A stretch of 64,000 nucleotides of DNA from Corella eumyota. Its lineage: Eukaryota > Chordata > Ascidiacea > Phlebobranchia > Corellidae. This document shows, piece after piece, positions 12,627-36,432 of the stretch. Every line of letters begins with the position of its first letter. Position 1 is the first letter of the stretch. Below the pieces are notes generated by a model. It was not told the origin of the DNA. It saw only the letters and a list, made by a program, of their open reading frames with translations, and did not search any database. The translations under genes and the position numbers were made by a program. The stretch spans positions 19,530,001 through 19,594,000 of the forward strand of contig OY720098.1 in NCBI GenBank assembly GCA_963082875.1. The letters are read 5' to 3'.

Positions 12627-15600
12627 GTATACTAACTTTTACTTACATAATTAAACACAATATGTTTCTAAAAAAATCTAATGTTAGTAACGATTACAAA
12701 AATAAATGCTGAAGTTTATTGTAAAATATATATAACTGCGAAATTCTGTATAAATCTAAAAATTTTTAAATTTTTGTCTTTATATATACATAAGTTTACG
12801 CAAATTAATATTTTTATTTTCCGAGAATTCTGTTAAAAAAATTCTCCTAATCTAAATAAATCTGACAAATTTGACATTTCGTTAATTCGAATCAATGACC
12901 AAAAATTTGACGTTAAATTTACATGCGATTTCCATAATTTTAAACCCGTTAAAGGTCAACAATGACAGTGTAAGGAAGCGTCTCAAATACTTGACTATTT
13001 CGTAAAAGAAGTGCTAAAAAAAAAGTCAAATTTATTTAAAAAAAAAAAATTTACAATACCATAACGAATTCGAACAGTTTTTAATTAAATGATTAAACAT
13101 TCGGTCCCAATATATTATTGATTATTCGGATCTAACAAAGGGTTATTCGTTGTTTGTTTTTTACTTTTTTTTTAATATATCAAGGGTGTTATCGAATTTA
13201 ATTTTTAATTTATTTACGATGTTATCTCCTAATGTAAAAAAATATGCTTAATTGAAAACAGGAGTCATAAATTTTAAATAATTTTCCTTAATCGATAAAC
13301 CTAACCATTACGCGCGTGTTTTTGTTATGGTTACATTTCAAAAACGTGACAACTAGTCTAATATATGAGCAAGCATTTGACTTTTAGTTGGAAATTTTTT
13401 TGGAATTTTTTAAGTTTATGTACGTAACAAGTTGCGTTTTTTTTTGCATATTTATTTTTAATATTTTATTATTATTACGTATTTTTTTTTTCCAAATCAT
13501 TCTTATATTAATAGTTAAAATTCATGCTACTAAAACGCCTTTGTCCTAATTTTATTTTAAACTAAAATTATATAAGGGACGACACTTGCTTTTATACCTC
13601 GTCTAATCCTGCATTAAACCTTATTCTAAATTTAGCAAAGTTCATTATTGACGTCGTTTTGCTAGTACTAGCCAGTACCTTTACATTTTACTTCTGTACG
13701 AACTGTTTCTTAATTTAACTAAAGGATATCATCATGTATCTATTACATAAAATCAATTTCCTGTTTAATTTGATTTTGAATAAAAATTGATATAGATTGT
13801 TGGGTTTTAAGTATAATAAAATCACTAATTTAAAAACAATATTTGCATTTTTTTGCAAGTTTTTTGGTCACTATATACCATCCTATAGTTATGGTTACAA
13901 CATACTAACTTATAGTTGTACTTTTAATAAAAAATATTGTTTTTTGACTACTTTCTTTCTGACCAACCTTTTGTGTGCAATAGCAATTAAGCTATTGCTT
14001 AAATGATTACTAAATAACCTTTTATATATATAAGTTAAAAGTGCCTCAATTGTAAAGCAATATACAATTTAAAGCAATATCTTAAGAAAAGCAAATGTGG
14101 ATGATGACCATTTTACTTAGAATTACGACTAAGTTTTTTGTAAGCAACGATTATATTTCTGATCAAATATTAAATAAATTGTCTGAATACATTTTGCCTT
14201 AGGCAGGCATGTCAAGCCAAAACAAAACCACTTTTTAAACCTGATTGACTAAAATTAAACATTTGAACTACTTATATCATAAACGGTTTATATTTGCAGA
14301 CCAAGTTTCTTAATTAAAAATGTATTTGAAATAGGTGGTTTGTCTAACTTTGAGCGAACTAAAATTTTTACCTTAAATGTCGATTTAACTCACCTGGCTT
14401 AATGTAAAACCACTCACTTAAAATATATTGTAATTATGGGTTTCACTTTTTCGTAATTATAATGTTTCAAGGAGAAAAATAACGCGTTAAACGCCTACAT
14501 ATTAAACCATGTGTTTTTTCTAATTTTTTTTGGCCGAAATCGAAATACAAGATTAATTTTAACACATGGGAATTTTGAAACGCTAGTTGCTTAATTTATT
14601 ACCATAAAATGTTTTTTAATAGTTTGTCTGCTTATTATAAGGTCAATAATTTGCGTTTAAAATATGTAATTAAAGCGGCCAAAGTTTAAAATAACTGATA
14701 CAAAAAAATTCCTAAATTTTGCATATTATTTTTTTATTTTAAGAATATTTAACTGTCTAGTCTCATATAGCTAATTCATTAAACATTAATAAATAATTAA
14801 AAATAAATTTGTTAATTACAATCGCTGAAAACAACTGTTATATTTTAATGTCCTAAAAAATTCCAAATTTCCTGATCAAAGCTTTAACATCTGTTTTCAC
14901 CCTATAATTAATACATTGCCAACAACCTAACACTTATATATATTCACCACAACGTTTTTACCTATTTTAATAACGTGCCATCACAGCCTTTGCTACCAAA
15001 AAATAACACAACTTTTTATGTTTCTGTTGCGTTTTCGTTTACCTATTGTTATACGAGACTTCAAGTTTAGCGTTTTTCGATTGTGTGGTTGCGTGACGTA
15101 ATCATTTTTTTCTGTTATCGTTGTTATGGCTATTAGGTATGTTAGGTTAAATAATAATTAAAATATATTTATAAAATAATACTTCGAATTACGTTTTTAT
15201 TAGGCGACTATTTAATATATATTACCTTATAGATTCTTTAAAAGGATGGGCAATTTATTATTAGAAAAAATCTAAAATAAAGCGTTTAAACATAGGTTGC
15301 TAATTTAAATAAAACTATAGTGGACTAAACTAATAAAAATGCTTTTATTTACAATACTAACTTGATTAAAATGTATTTATTTTAACTTTTGTATTAGTGG
15401 CGCTAAAATATCGATAAAAGATATTTTGTTTCCAATTGAATTACAAAAGATTTCTGAAAAGGCTTTTAGTTAAATTTAAAGTTTTTTAATTCTTGCCATT
15501 TATTTCCTCTGTTCTAAATATACAGTTTAGTTACAAGTCGTAGATTGCATTAACATTTATTACAAAACCCTAAAATGTAAATAAAAATACAATAATCATA

Positions 15601-15937
15601 TATACAAAACATATATCAAATCATATAATATTTTACCGTAAGGGTTAGTCAATTATTTAAGAATATTATTTATATTAATTAGACTTCAAAAATTATAGTT
15701 TGTGAAAAAAATACTTTTAATTATTTTAAGTTAAAGTATTTTAAGTCAAATATTTAAAAAGAATTTTTTTTTAATATTATTACTAGTATTACAATAATCT
15801 CATACAGATATATAAAACTACATTTCCATTTTAGTGTTTTTTGTTATTTGTAAAAGTTGTTTTTTATACAATGTTAATTGTTACGTTATATACAATGACG
15901 TAATTCCGTGAAAGCGTCAATTTATGACGTCATACGA
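12627..15937. other. Intergenic interval between GPCR 5' end and peptidase 3' end
   Basis: AT-rich throughout. A TATATATA run at 12727-12738, about 100 bases upstream of the GPCR ATG, is a weak TATA candidate. A TTTATT near 15557 (AATAAA on the minus strand) could serve the peptidase transcript. TGACGT elements lie at 15893-15930. I see no SINE, RNA gene or convincing coding exon here. Confidence 0.6.
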
Positions 15938-27531
<11,594 letters not shown>

Positions 27532-28207
27532 ATAGAATCTCTATATAAAATCCAAGTTAAATCCTCTATACCCTAGTTAAATAAAATAATAGAAATTTAA
27601 TTAAAAAAAGAATAAAAATGTTATAATTAAAAGTTACATCTAAGCATTATTTTTGACCCTCTAATATCTAACTTAACTTGATCTTTTTTGCTAGTCGAGC
27701 TTTTATAGTCTCTGGCAACTGATTTAAAATTTTGAAAAGGCGTTATTAACGTCGTGCATTCGATAATAATTAACTTTGATTTGCTCGTTCTACAAACATA
27801 AAAGTTTACAACATTTTTTTAGTGTACCATATGGAAGGCGTACTAATCAATTTTCAATATTAAAAATTTGATTAGTAAATACACATTTACATTTTGTGTT
27901 AAATTTAAATTTATTGTTTCAATATATTAAATGTTATATTTAAAATAATCGATGTTTATTTTTAAATGTGGAAACCGATACTACAAAGGTTAAATTAAAT
28001 TAGTTATAATTGTACTTAAATTCTTGCGCTGAAAAACACGTTTTCTTTGCAGCTTTAATCCAAAAACGCAAACGCTTTTTCAAAAAACGCGATTTTGCCT
28101 TAATTACTAAGGCTAATCCAACTTGCATGCTTAAGCTAAGGCTGGCCATTACATACACACAAGTTTTCTGTTTAATAAAATCCGTTTTTTTATGTTAAAT
28201 TAAAGCA
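27532..28207. promoter_or_regulatory. Divergent intergenic region of peptidase and adaptor-like genes
   Basis: Only 676 bases separate the two opposing start codons, so this short interval probably holds both promoters. I find no clear TATA element or repeat. Before the plus-strand ATG an in-frame TAA lies a few codons upstream, and AAAG|CAATGG could be a splice or spliced-leader acceptor. Confidence 0.5.
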
Positions 28208-30430
28208 ATGGAGACGGTATGTGTTGTAACTATAGCTGTATTGAGTTCAATACTAGCCGTGATCTTGTTATGTAATGTCGGATATTTTGCAAGGAAAAAG
28301 TTGAAACAAGTTAAGTTGAAACGACAGAAAACTAAACATTCAGGAATGGTAACGATTGGAAGACGTAGAACTACAAATAGAGAAACAACAAACAAGGTAA
28401 CGAAACTTTTGACCTATGATTTCTAAAACTATTGGTGCACTATTTGGTGCATTAAAACTAGTTTACAATTAAACATTGATAACATTTTTATTTGTTTTTT
28501 TATTCATTAAATGCGATATTAGAAAACGTTTTTGTGTTGTGTTCTTCTATATATCTAAAAATCTTAAGTTTTAAAACCGGTCAGTGGTCTGCTTTACTAT
28601 ACATAAAGTACTTTAATTTGACCCCTACTGCTCTTATGCTGTAGCACCCTTGAGTAAGACGCTTAAAACGGTATGAACTTCTGCTGAGCCATCACTTAAT
28701 CAACAGCTTAATTATCAGGTAATTATAATCTATATAATTTACCAAACTGCCAAAGTCAACTTAACACTGCGTCGGTCCAACTGATGTTACTCTATGTTTA
28801 GGTCTTAAAGTCGACCTTTCCACATCAAGGTTAAACAAATTAACAACTTATATATTAATAGGCTTGGAACACTAACAATAACAACTCAAACCGTTACCCC
28901 AACCTAACCCAGTATAACAACCAACAAGCCCGCCCCAACTTGTACACTTGCCACCCCGCTTCTACAACCAACGTTATACCGGTGATAAGGATCACAAATA
29001 ACGAAGATTTCAACTCGTTCAACTCCAGTTTAGGGTCGACTTATGCTAATATTAAGCGGAATGATGTTTCACAAGCCTCGGGAGATTATGCGAACTGTGA
29101 TGAAAGCAGAAGTGAGTTTTTAGCATTTTTGTTGCTTGAATACTGTAATATATTCAGTAATTAATTTTCTTTATATTTGAATTACGGCTTACATTGCCCA
29201 AAAGTTGTTTAGAATCTTTGTTACAAATCTTATTTATCATTCAAGGGACGCACGTATATAGTTAGTTAATTCCATCTTTAGATCATTATAAGCTTTACCT
29301 ATTGTAACGTTTACAAAAACAACAACATTTTTGTTTTAGATGTCGATCATCAAAATACGAGCGAGCAACAAGAACCTCTCTACGTATCACCAGGTTAGGG
29401 TCCTCCTAAAACTACCATAACTTTATAAAGCACCATTGGATATAACTTCATAAAACACTATAAAGAACATCTAATAGAACAAATAAAACACCACAAACAC
29501 CAATTTATAGAGCACAATAGACAATATCTTATAAAACATCATAAAAAACTATTTGGTAAAACACCGTAGACCATATGCTATAAAGCACCAAAAATTCCAT
29601 TTTATAGAACACAATACATCTTATAAAACATTAAACACCATTTTATAGAGAACCATATACCATATCTAATAAAACACCACACAACATCATTTTGTAGAGC
29701 AACATAAAACACCATTAAATAGAACACCATATATCATATCTTATAAAACACCATTATATAAAACACCATAAGCCATGACTTTTAAAACACCATGAAACAC
29801 TATAGGGTAGGCAATAAACTAGTGTAAAATAACACCAAAAATATATCAACACAGGACTAATCATATTTTAAATCATAGTTCGACCCAACCAACAACCAGC
29901 CACAAACTCCAACAATGTTACTGAAATTGAAACCCCTGTTTTTCCTATTCTTGGCATGCGAAGTCGACTAGGTAAGCCAAGTTGCAATGCATGAAACAGT
30001 TTTACATTGAATCGTAACATCAGTTATCTAAATTACACAATCAATTCTGTCAGATTGTTAAGGATGTTGTGGTAGCAATTAGTTTAAAAATGTAAACGGT
30101 AAGTTAAAGGCTCTGGCAGATCTTATAAACATTTGCAAAGCTGCCAAAACTGATTTTAAGCAACAACATAGCTTGTACTAGAAAATTCAAATTTTTTGAC
30201 ATTGTAAGGCTTGTGACGTCATAATTAATTTATTTACAGCATCCGCGATCCGATCCATACCGACCCGACTTTCCACGAACGTTTTCTCTTTTTCCAACGT
30301 CGCAGCAACTCCTGCTAATTCTCCTCGCCTCCCTTCCTCCCACTCCGCCCACTCCCAGCAAGAGGAGGAGGAGGGAGCATATCTCTCGTTTCAGAGAACA
30401 AGTTCAGCACATCTTACTCCCAAGCTTTAA
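28208..30430 (+). CDS. Putative LAT-like transmembrane signalling adaptor, complete, 258 aa
   Basis: Five exons join in phase: 28208-28396, 28862-29111, 29340-29393, 29879-29971, 30240-30430 (777 nt, TAA end). I do not recognise an orthologue. The protein has a five-residue outside segment, one hydrophobic helix (about 5-27) ending near C22, then a basic stop-transfer run (RKK, KLKRQK). A long Asn/Ser-rich cytoplasmic tail follows. The tail carries tyrosines in YxN contexts: Y75-P-N, Y81-N-N, Y124-A-N and Y139-A-N. Further tyrosines are Y161 (EPLYVSP) and Y243 after an EEEE run. pYxN is the Grb2 SH2-binding consensus, and this plan (tiny ectodomain, helix, poly-YxN tail) is that of transmembrane adaptors such as LAT, NTAL and LAX. 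Function is inferred from this layout only. It could instead be the tail of a receptor whose extracellular exons I have missed. Confidence 0.72.
28576..28840 (+). mobile_element. SINE-A copy, old, head badly diverged
   Basis: The body is clear from CCCCTACTGCTCTTATGCTG to CACATCAAGGTTAAAC. The head before it is only weakly recognisable. It lies in intron 1 of the adaptor-like gene, in sense orientation. Confidence 0.75.
29404..29825. repeat. Degenerate intronic minisatellite (TATAAAACACCAT-type units)
   Basis: This intron segment is built of irregular units combining ATAAAACACCAT, ACCATATCTTATAAAAC and TTTATAGAGCACAATA. These recur more than a dozen times with variable spacing. It fills nearly all of the intron between exons 3 and 4 of the adaptor-like gene and has no coding potential. 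Confidence 0.75.
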
Positions 30431-31582
30431 CTCTTGATATATTTCTTTAGAGTTTATTAAGATTTTGGCAATTTTTATTATCTTTGTGTAATAGCTTAAG
30501 TTTTTTTTTGATTTAACTACTTAATAGTTTGCGAAAATTAAAATAAGGATTTTCTTTAAGTTTATTTAAACTTTGGCAGCTTAAATTATTTTGTTTAACG
30601 ACTTAAGTATTTTTTGAATTTGGCTACTTTTTTTAAATCAAAGAATGTTTAAATTATGGGAATATATTGTGATAAAAATTTACTGATTAAAAGTTTGCCT
30701 TAGTTTAAAGTTTGTAATTTATTTTTACTTTTTTTTCAGATATTTGAAAACGCATAAACAAGTAATATACCGTTAAAGTATTTGCACATGTGTTAATTAA
30801 TATTAAACATAAATAATTAATCAGGTTTTGATAAAAATCAATTTAAAGCAGCATTTACTATGTTGTTTTACACAAATTTTCCAAAGTTAGAATTAACAAA
30901 ATTTGTTTATTGTTTATAAATCGTGCATATTTAAATACAGCTTTACCATATACTAAAGTTTAAATAATTTACTACAGCCTACCTAAAACGGTAAATATAT
31001 TTTAATACTTATTAATATCAAAATTCGATTTAACAATAGTTAATGTTTATTACTTTAAAAAATCTTATTTTTGTGTTATTTTAGAATGTGTTAAAATTAA
31101 ACAGTAATAAGGAACAAAATCCAATTAAATAAACGCTGGCAATTTAGTGTACTAAATAATGCATAAAGTTTATGAAAAAAACGTGTTTATCAATTTTCGC
31201 CTCTATGTCACTTCGTTGTTGTTGTTTAAAACAGTAGGTCTATAATATTGTGCTGTAATAAGATATGTAAAAGTTGGCTTTGCAATTATAAACGTAGAAT
31301 AAATGTTGTATTGTTAAATTTAATTATAAAATTCAGGTTCTTGTTTATAAATTTAACAAATTTGAAATTTATCGACTAATTTTATTTATTTTTAATTTTA
31401 GGGATATTTCTTAAATATAAGTTATTATTAAGTGTTTATTATTAATAACAAACTGCTAAAGTGCTTGTTTAATACTAAATGTTTCTATATTTTGTTTTGC
31501 AGAAACGTTTTAAGACAAAATTATGGCATTATAATAAGTGTTCAAATATTTTGTAAAATTGGACAATTTTGAAAGATTTATA
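30431..31582. other. Intergenic interval upstream of second GPCR
   Basis: AT-rich. TTTTGTTTTGCAG ending at 31502 is a strong splice acceptor 80 bases before the GPCR ATG, so the first exon is either cis-spliced to an unseen leader or SL trans-spliced. A small ATG-GCA-TTA-TAA upstream frame lies between that acceptor and the start. I see no repeat or other gene. Confidence 0.6.
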
Positions 31583-34500
31583 ATGGATGGAGGTGGATAT
31601 AGCGGCGATGAATTTAATTCAAGTTTTACAACATTTGTTCCGTTTACAACGTCTGATATAAGGATATCTGTGGGGAATAATGATATTGAAGAATATGCTA
31701 GTTGTAAAGGGGTAACTATTAATTTAATATCTTTACGTACACATTTTAATTCTAATTTTTTTTTCCTTTTTAATTTTTTTTTAATATTTAATTTATTTTT
31801 TATATTTTAGTGGAGTCCTATTCGAGTATTCCTTCAAATATATTTGGTCACAGTTTTGATCTGTAATTTCTTTACTTGTTACGTCATAATCACTACAACA
31901 AAGAGAAAGGGAAGTCCTTTCGCGACCCATTGCATGCTCATCATCAATTTATCTGGAATGGGTTTAGTAAGTAATTTTTATTTTGAAAAAATTTTAAATT
32001 TCGGTAGTGTAGTAAACTGAATATGGCGTCGGACTACGATCCGAAAGGTTTCGGGTTCGAACCGCACCAAAGTCGCACTATTCGCTTTTAGGCCCAGTAG
32101 TTACAAATATAAAAAAAAAATCTCACAAAAAAAAGAGTTTTTTTAAGATTGTTTAATTTATTTTCTTAAACTTGTACTTTGTACTTTTTAGACACTCTTA
32201 TTAATGTTTTACCCTTTAACGTTTACTTGGAATGACGTAATAACTACGTCACCAACAACCACTTCTAATTACGAGAATGTTCCAATCTTTGAACCATTCC
32301 TAAGTAAGGGCAACATAGAGGTAAAGAATTTTTTTTTATGTTTAAAAAAATAATTAACATTTTTTGGGTAAATGATTTAGTAAATCTTTTTAAAAAAAAT
32401 TGTTTTCTTTTTGAGTTTAATGGGTAAATTTTTACTAATAAACCACTTTTATACTCATTACATTTTTTTCCTTGTTTTGTAATTTATTTTTTTTTTCGTT
32501 TAAAATCTATTTTTTAAATCATTTGTATTTTTTTCCTTTTTTTATTCAATAATTTTATTTATTTAAATGTTAATATTTATACAGTTAAAAAATTAAACCG
32601 CTTTTAACACTTTACATTTACTTAAATTCTTTTTTATAGGAAATAAAATTACAACCACTCCATATATGTCGACAAGCAGGCACAATACCATGTAGAACTT
32701 CAGGCTTAATATTCGGTATATTTATGTACGTACCATTGGTTACTACTTGTGTTATGTTGGTTGATACCGTGATGGCCGCTTTTAATTGGAAGATGTACAG
32801 GTTCCGGTAAATTTAAACAAATTTTATGGTTCGCAATTTTAGTAATTATTAATTTTATGATTATTTTTATTATTTTTATTATTATTGTTTATCAATTTTT
32901 TGAAAAAGGATAACTTTTGTTGTAATTAATTATATCTTTTAAAATTTTGATATATTGTTAATATTAATACTCTGTATGTTGCTATTTAAAATGAAGATCT
33001 AACTGTGGTTGATTATTGTTTAATTATTTATGGTTTGTTTATAAAATACTCGATTATTGTAAGTATTTTGTATCGGTAAAGGGTGTGATATTGTGACTTG
33101 TTTAAGCTATCCGTAAACACCGGGTTCAAGGGCAGCATTGTGGCATTGGTGCGACTTGAACCCAAAACTTTTTGGCTTTTAGTCCAACGCAATGACCGGT
33201 ATACCACATTACCGGAATAAAAACAAATATTTTTAAAATAAAAAACAAATTTTATGTGCTAATTTTTTTTTTACTTAATATTTATATGTATTTTTAATTC
33301 GTAGATTACAAAATATATAAAACGGTCGTTTGTCATATGCGGATAAATTATCACTGGCAAATATTAGTTGTAAGTTGAGACTATTAATTTTACATTAATT
33401 TTACAATTAAAATACCGACTGTAGGGCAGGCGATGTTACAATTTTGATAGTATCTAAAATGGCAAATGTAATCCCAAAGTAACAACATTTTCCTTATTAG
33501 GTTGTTATATTAAATTTTTTACAAAATTTTTCACAAATCTATAACAAAATCTAACTTGTTAAAATTAAAAATGTATTATAATTGTCAAAATAACTGAGTC
33601 ATGCACAATCAAATGGCCTAAGTGATAAATAACGACAACGTTTGTGTTATTTTAAGAATCTGAACATAAGTTTTCCGTTAAATCCATGCATTATTTAAGG
33701 GTCGATTGGCCGAGTTGGTGTGTGTTTAATTAAAAGCGGCCTCAGCTTGTTTAATAACATACAAGATTTAGAATAGAATATTTGATTTGGAGAACAAATA
33801 TACTTAAAAGTTAAAATTAAATTAAAAATTTGAAGTTCGGTTTTTACAACTTGAAACATAAAGTTAAAAATTATTCAAAGTAAAATTTGAAGTTTGTTTT
33901 TCATAACTTAATAGACAAATATTTTATACTAACAAAAAGAATATTCACAATTTAATTTGCTATATGAGTTCTTTGTAATAAGTGCTTAAAATGATGTACT
34001 ATTTTACAATTACTAAGGTTAACCTTTAATTTAAAGTATATGTTTATAGGCCACATACTGCATCAGCGATTCGCCTAACTCTTCTGATCAGTAACTTATT
34101 TGCAATTCTTCTAACCTGTATTCTACCAGCAGTTAACCTAGGAACTCATTATCATTACTACAAGTTCTTGAAGATATGCTGGCTGTCAGATGCGTTTGAA
34201 GTTAACACTGTACAAGGCTTTACATTTTTTGTAAGTAAATTTTAAAGGTTAGTTTTAATGAAGTCTTGTACTGGATGTTGGTGATGTTGTTTTATTGATA
34301 TTTTAAGCTAATTCAAGAAGTTTGACAGTTGTTAAATCATAAGCAACAAAGCTGTTAACAAAACCTAACCAGAGCTTTACTTAAAGAATTGCATTTCTTG
34401 TACGTACATTCTTGCAATTTTGATTGCCTTAATGAAGTCTTGTATGTTATGTTGTTCTATTAATATTTTACGCCAAGGCAAATGCATTTACTCAAAGCCG

Positions 34501-36432
34501 TTAAACAAAACTTTACCAGAGATTCATCTAAACTGTTCTTAGGACTTTTGGTGAACACAACTGTAATCATTGTATCTCATTCTCATTTTGGTTAAGTTGG
34601 GAAAAATATTTTTCCAAGACCTCTTTTAGGTTTTAAAACTTTCAAAGCATGCTTTGAAAAAAACTCTTGTTTTAGAAAGATGTAATATTTTAAACACTGA
34701 CTTATATATACATATGTGTTTACAGTAGATTGTCGGGGAGTGCATGCTTGTTAATTCAGAATAAATGTAGCTTGTCAACTTGTTCACGTAAATGTTTTAA
34801 ATGAAAATCAAGCATGATATGTTACGAAATCAGTAACAATTGTATTTATTTTAGATGTTTCATGTAGAAGATTTATACAGTTAGTTGCATGTTATGCATA
34901 CTAGATGTTATATGTAAATGTTAGACCATAATAGCCTACATTTGACAGCATAAGTTTAAAAGTTTGCATAACTGTGTTGAGGCAACTGTTTTCTGTAATC
35001 AGATTTAAACAAGAAGTTACTTATGGTTTGGTTTTAGATATATGGTTACATAGGGACTTTAGTGCTTGTAACAGCTTTTTGTGCAAGTCTTATACTTAAA
35101 GCTTACACGACCAAGACTTTACCCTACCAAGGTCGAACCGGTTCTTGTTCAATGATTTGTGGAACTTGTGTGGTCATGAAATCTAAATCATGGACTTCAT
35201 ATTCACGGCTCGTGATATGTGTTGGCTTTGTGACTGTGATTACTTATCTCCCTCTCACGGTGAGTAAATTATTTCACAAACATTCTTTGATGATTTTAGA
35301 GTCAATTTTTCTTTTTATTTCAGTTTGGAAACATTATTCGTTTCTCCATGTTTCGGAATCATTACTTTTACTGGTTTGACGTGACATCACAATTACTGTC
35401 TCTAGTGCTACCTAGTGTCAATCCTTTTCTGTATATAATCTTGTTTGAACCTCATCGTCAGAGGGCGGACGAGATCTTAAACGATTGCAAAGGAGGCCCA
35501 AAGTTAAGGTAAAAAATTTTTTTATTTTTGTAAAAAAAAAATTATTTGCTTATTTCCGTTTTTTTAGAACATCGGGCTCGAGTTCAAGTGTAAGTAGTTT
35601 AGTAGATGATCAAGGATATCCACGACAAGCTTGGGATGAACACCAATCTTACAACAGTAACTTCCCTCGTTACAATTATCGTATGCGACAGAGACAAAAT
35701 TATGAAGATTTACAGAATAATTGGCACCCGCACGCTAGCGATAGAGAGTCACATTGGATGAGATCCATTCATAGAGTAAATCCTTTATATAATGATGAAA
35801 GGTATTCGTATCATTCTAGAGGTAATGATAATGCCTTTAACTCTCGATATGATCGGTCCAACAACCGCACATCTCCTATTAAAGGCTGGATGAGGCAAAG
35901 TTCAATTAAAGACTTGTTACTTAAACAAGCGCGGAAATGGACGCCTTCTAGTACTCATAGAACTGATAATAAAGATTCGTTAGATTCTGCGTATTCTACT
36001 TTTAAAGGTAAAAAGCAAAATTCCAAATCTACGAGGTCGACTAGAAACGTATCTTTTGCTGCAGACTCCCTACAACGAAATAACAGAATTGAAACACAAG
36101 ATCATAACTCAGTTGATTCATACAATGATAATACTGACAGATACCATCACCAAAGAAATATAAACACTGACCAAAATCAGCCTAATTTCCAAAACCGATT
36201 CAGAAATCAAAATCAAGGCTCTGAAAGATTTTATTCGCATCCTTCTGATAGTCGCGAAGCATCGGAAATACCTCGTGATTATGGCCGCGATTATCGCCAT
36301 CAATTCGGGGTAAATCATCACAGCATTCCCAATGTCGCGTATCGTAATAACTTGTATAATAACATGGCACATTTTATGAACCAACACAATCAGCGTGAAC
36401 GACACGACGATGATTACAATCATCAAAATTAA
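31583..36432 (+). CDS. Rhodopsin-like orphan GPCR with very long C-terminal tail, complete, 677 aa
   Basis: Eight exons in matching phase: 31583-31711, 31811-31966, 32192-32320, 32640-32806, 34050-34230, 35038-35259, 35324-35508, 35568-36432 (2034 nt). N12 is a glycosylation site. TM1 has N62 and TM7 has NPFLY (361-365), followed by a helix-8-like LFEPHRQRADEIL. TM6 carries YLPL (P326), and C237 in loop 2 can pair with C148 or C156. The DRY position reads D180-T-V, there is no TM4 tryptophan, and the TM2 aspartate is absent (LSGMG), so activation chemistry may be unusual. One exon encodes the tail (about 390-677), rich in Asn, Arg, Ser, His and Gln with many potential phosphosites and no known domain. 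The nearest impression is a P2Y/protease-receptor-like branch, but I cannot assign an orthologue. The start ATG is chosen because the frame upstream has only non-ATG codons. Confidence 0.88.
32002..32120 (+). mobile_element. SINE-B copy, 3'-truncated
   Basis: CGGTAGTGTAGTAAACTG head, B box GGTTTCGGGTTCGAACC, then CTATTCGCTTTTAGGCCC and an A-run. It lacks the CACCTTAAGGTG tail. It lies in GPCR intron 2. Confidence 0.8.
32807..34049 (+). other. GPCR intron 4, 1.2 kb
   Basis: AT-rich. It contains a minus-oriented SINE-B copy and nothing else I can name. Confidence 0.75.
33072..33216 (-). mobile_element. SINE-B copy
   Basis: Read on the minus strand, it begins TCCGGTAATGTGGTATACC and includes GTCGCACCAATGCCAC. 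It ends in GTCACAATATCACACCC. It lacks the palindromic tail. Confidence 0.8.
34257..34535. repeat. Diverged tandem duplication, ~175-bp unit
   Basis: AATGAAGTCTTGTA begins both units (about 34257 and 34432). Each continues through TGTTG...ATATTTTA, GTTAA(A)CAAAAC and ACCAGAG..T. It lies in GPCR intron 5 and is noncoding. Confidence 0.7.

Noticed and set aside
28010-28198. 62-codon frame just upstream of the adaptor-like gene
   Set aside because: Basic, low-information peptide that is out of frame with the following exon and lacks a good start. It overlaps the likely bidirectional promoter.
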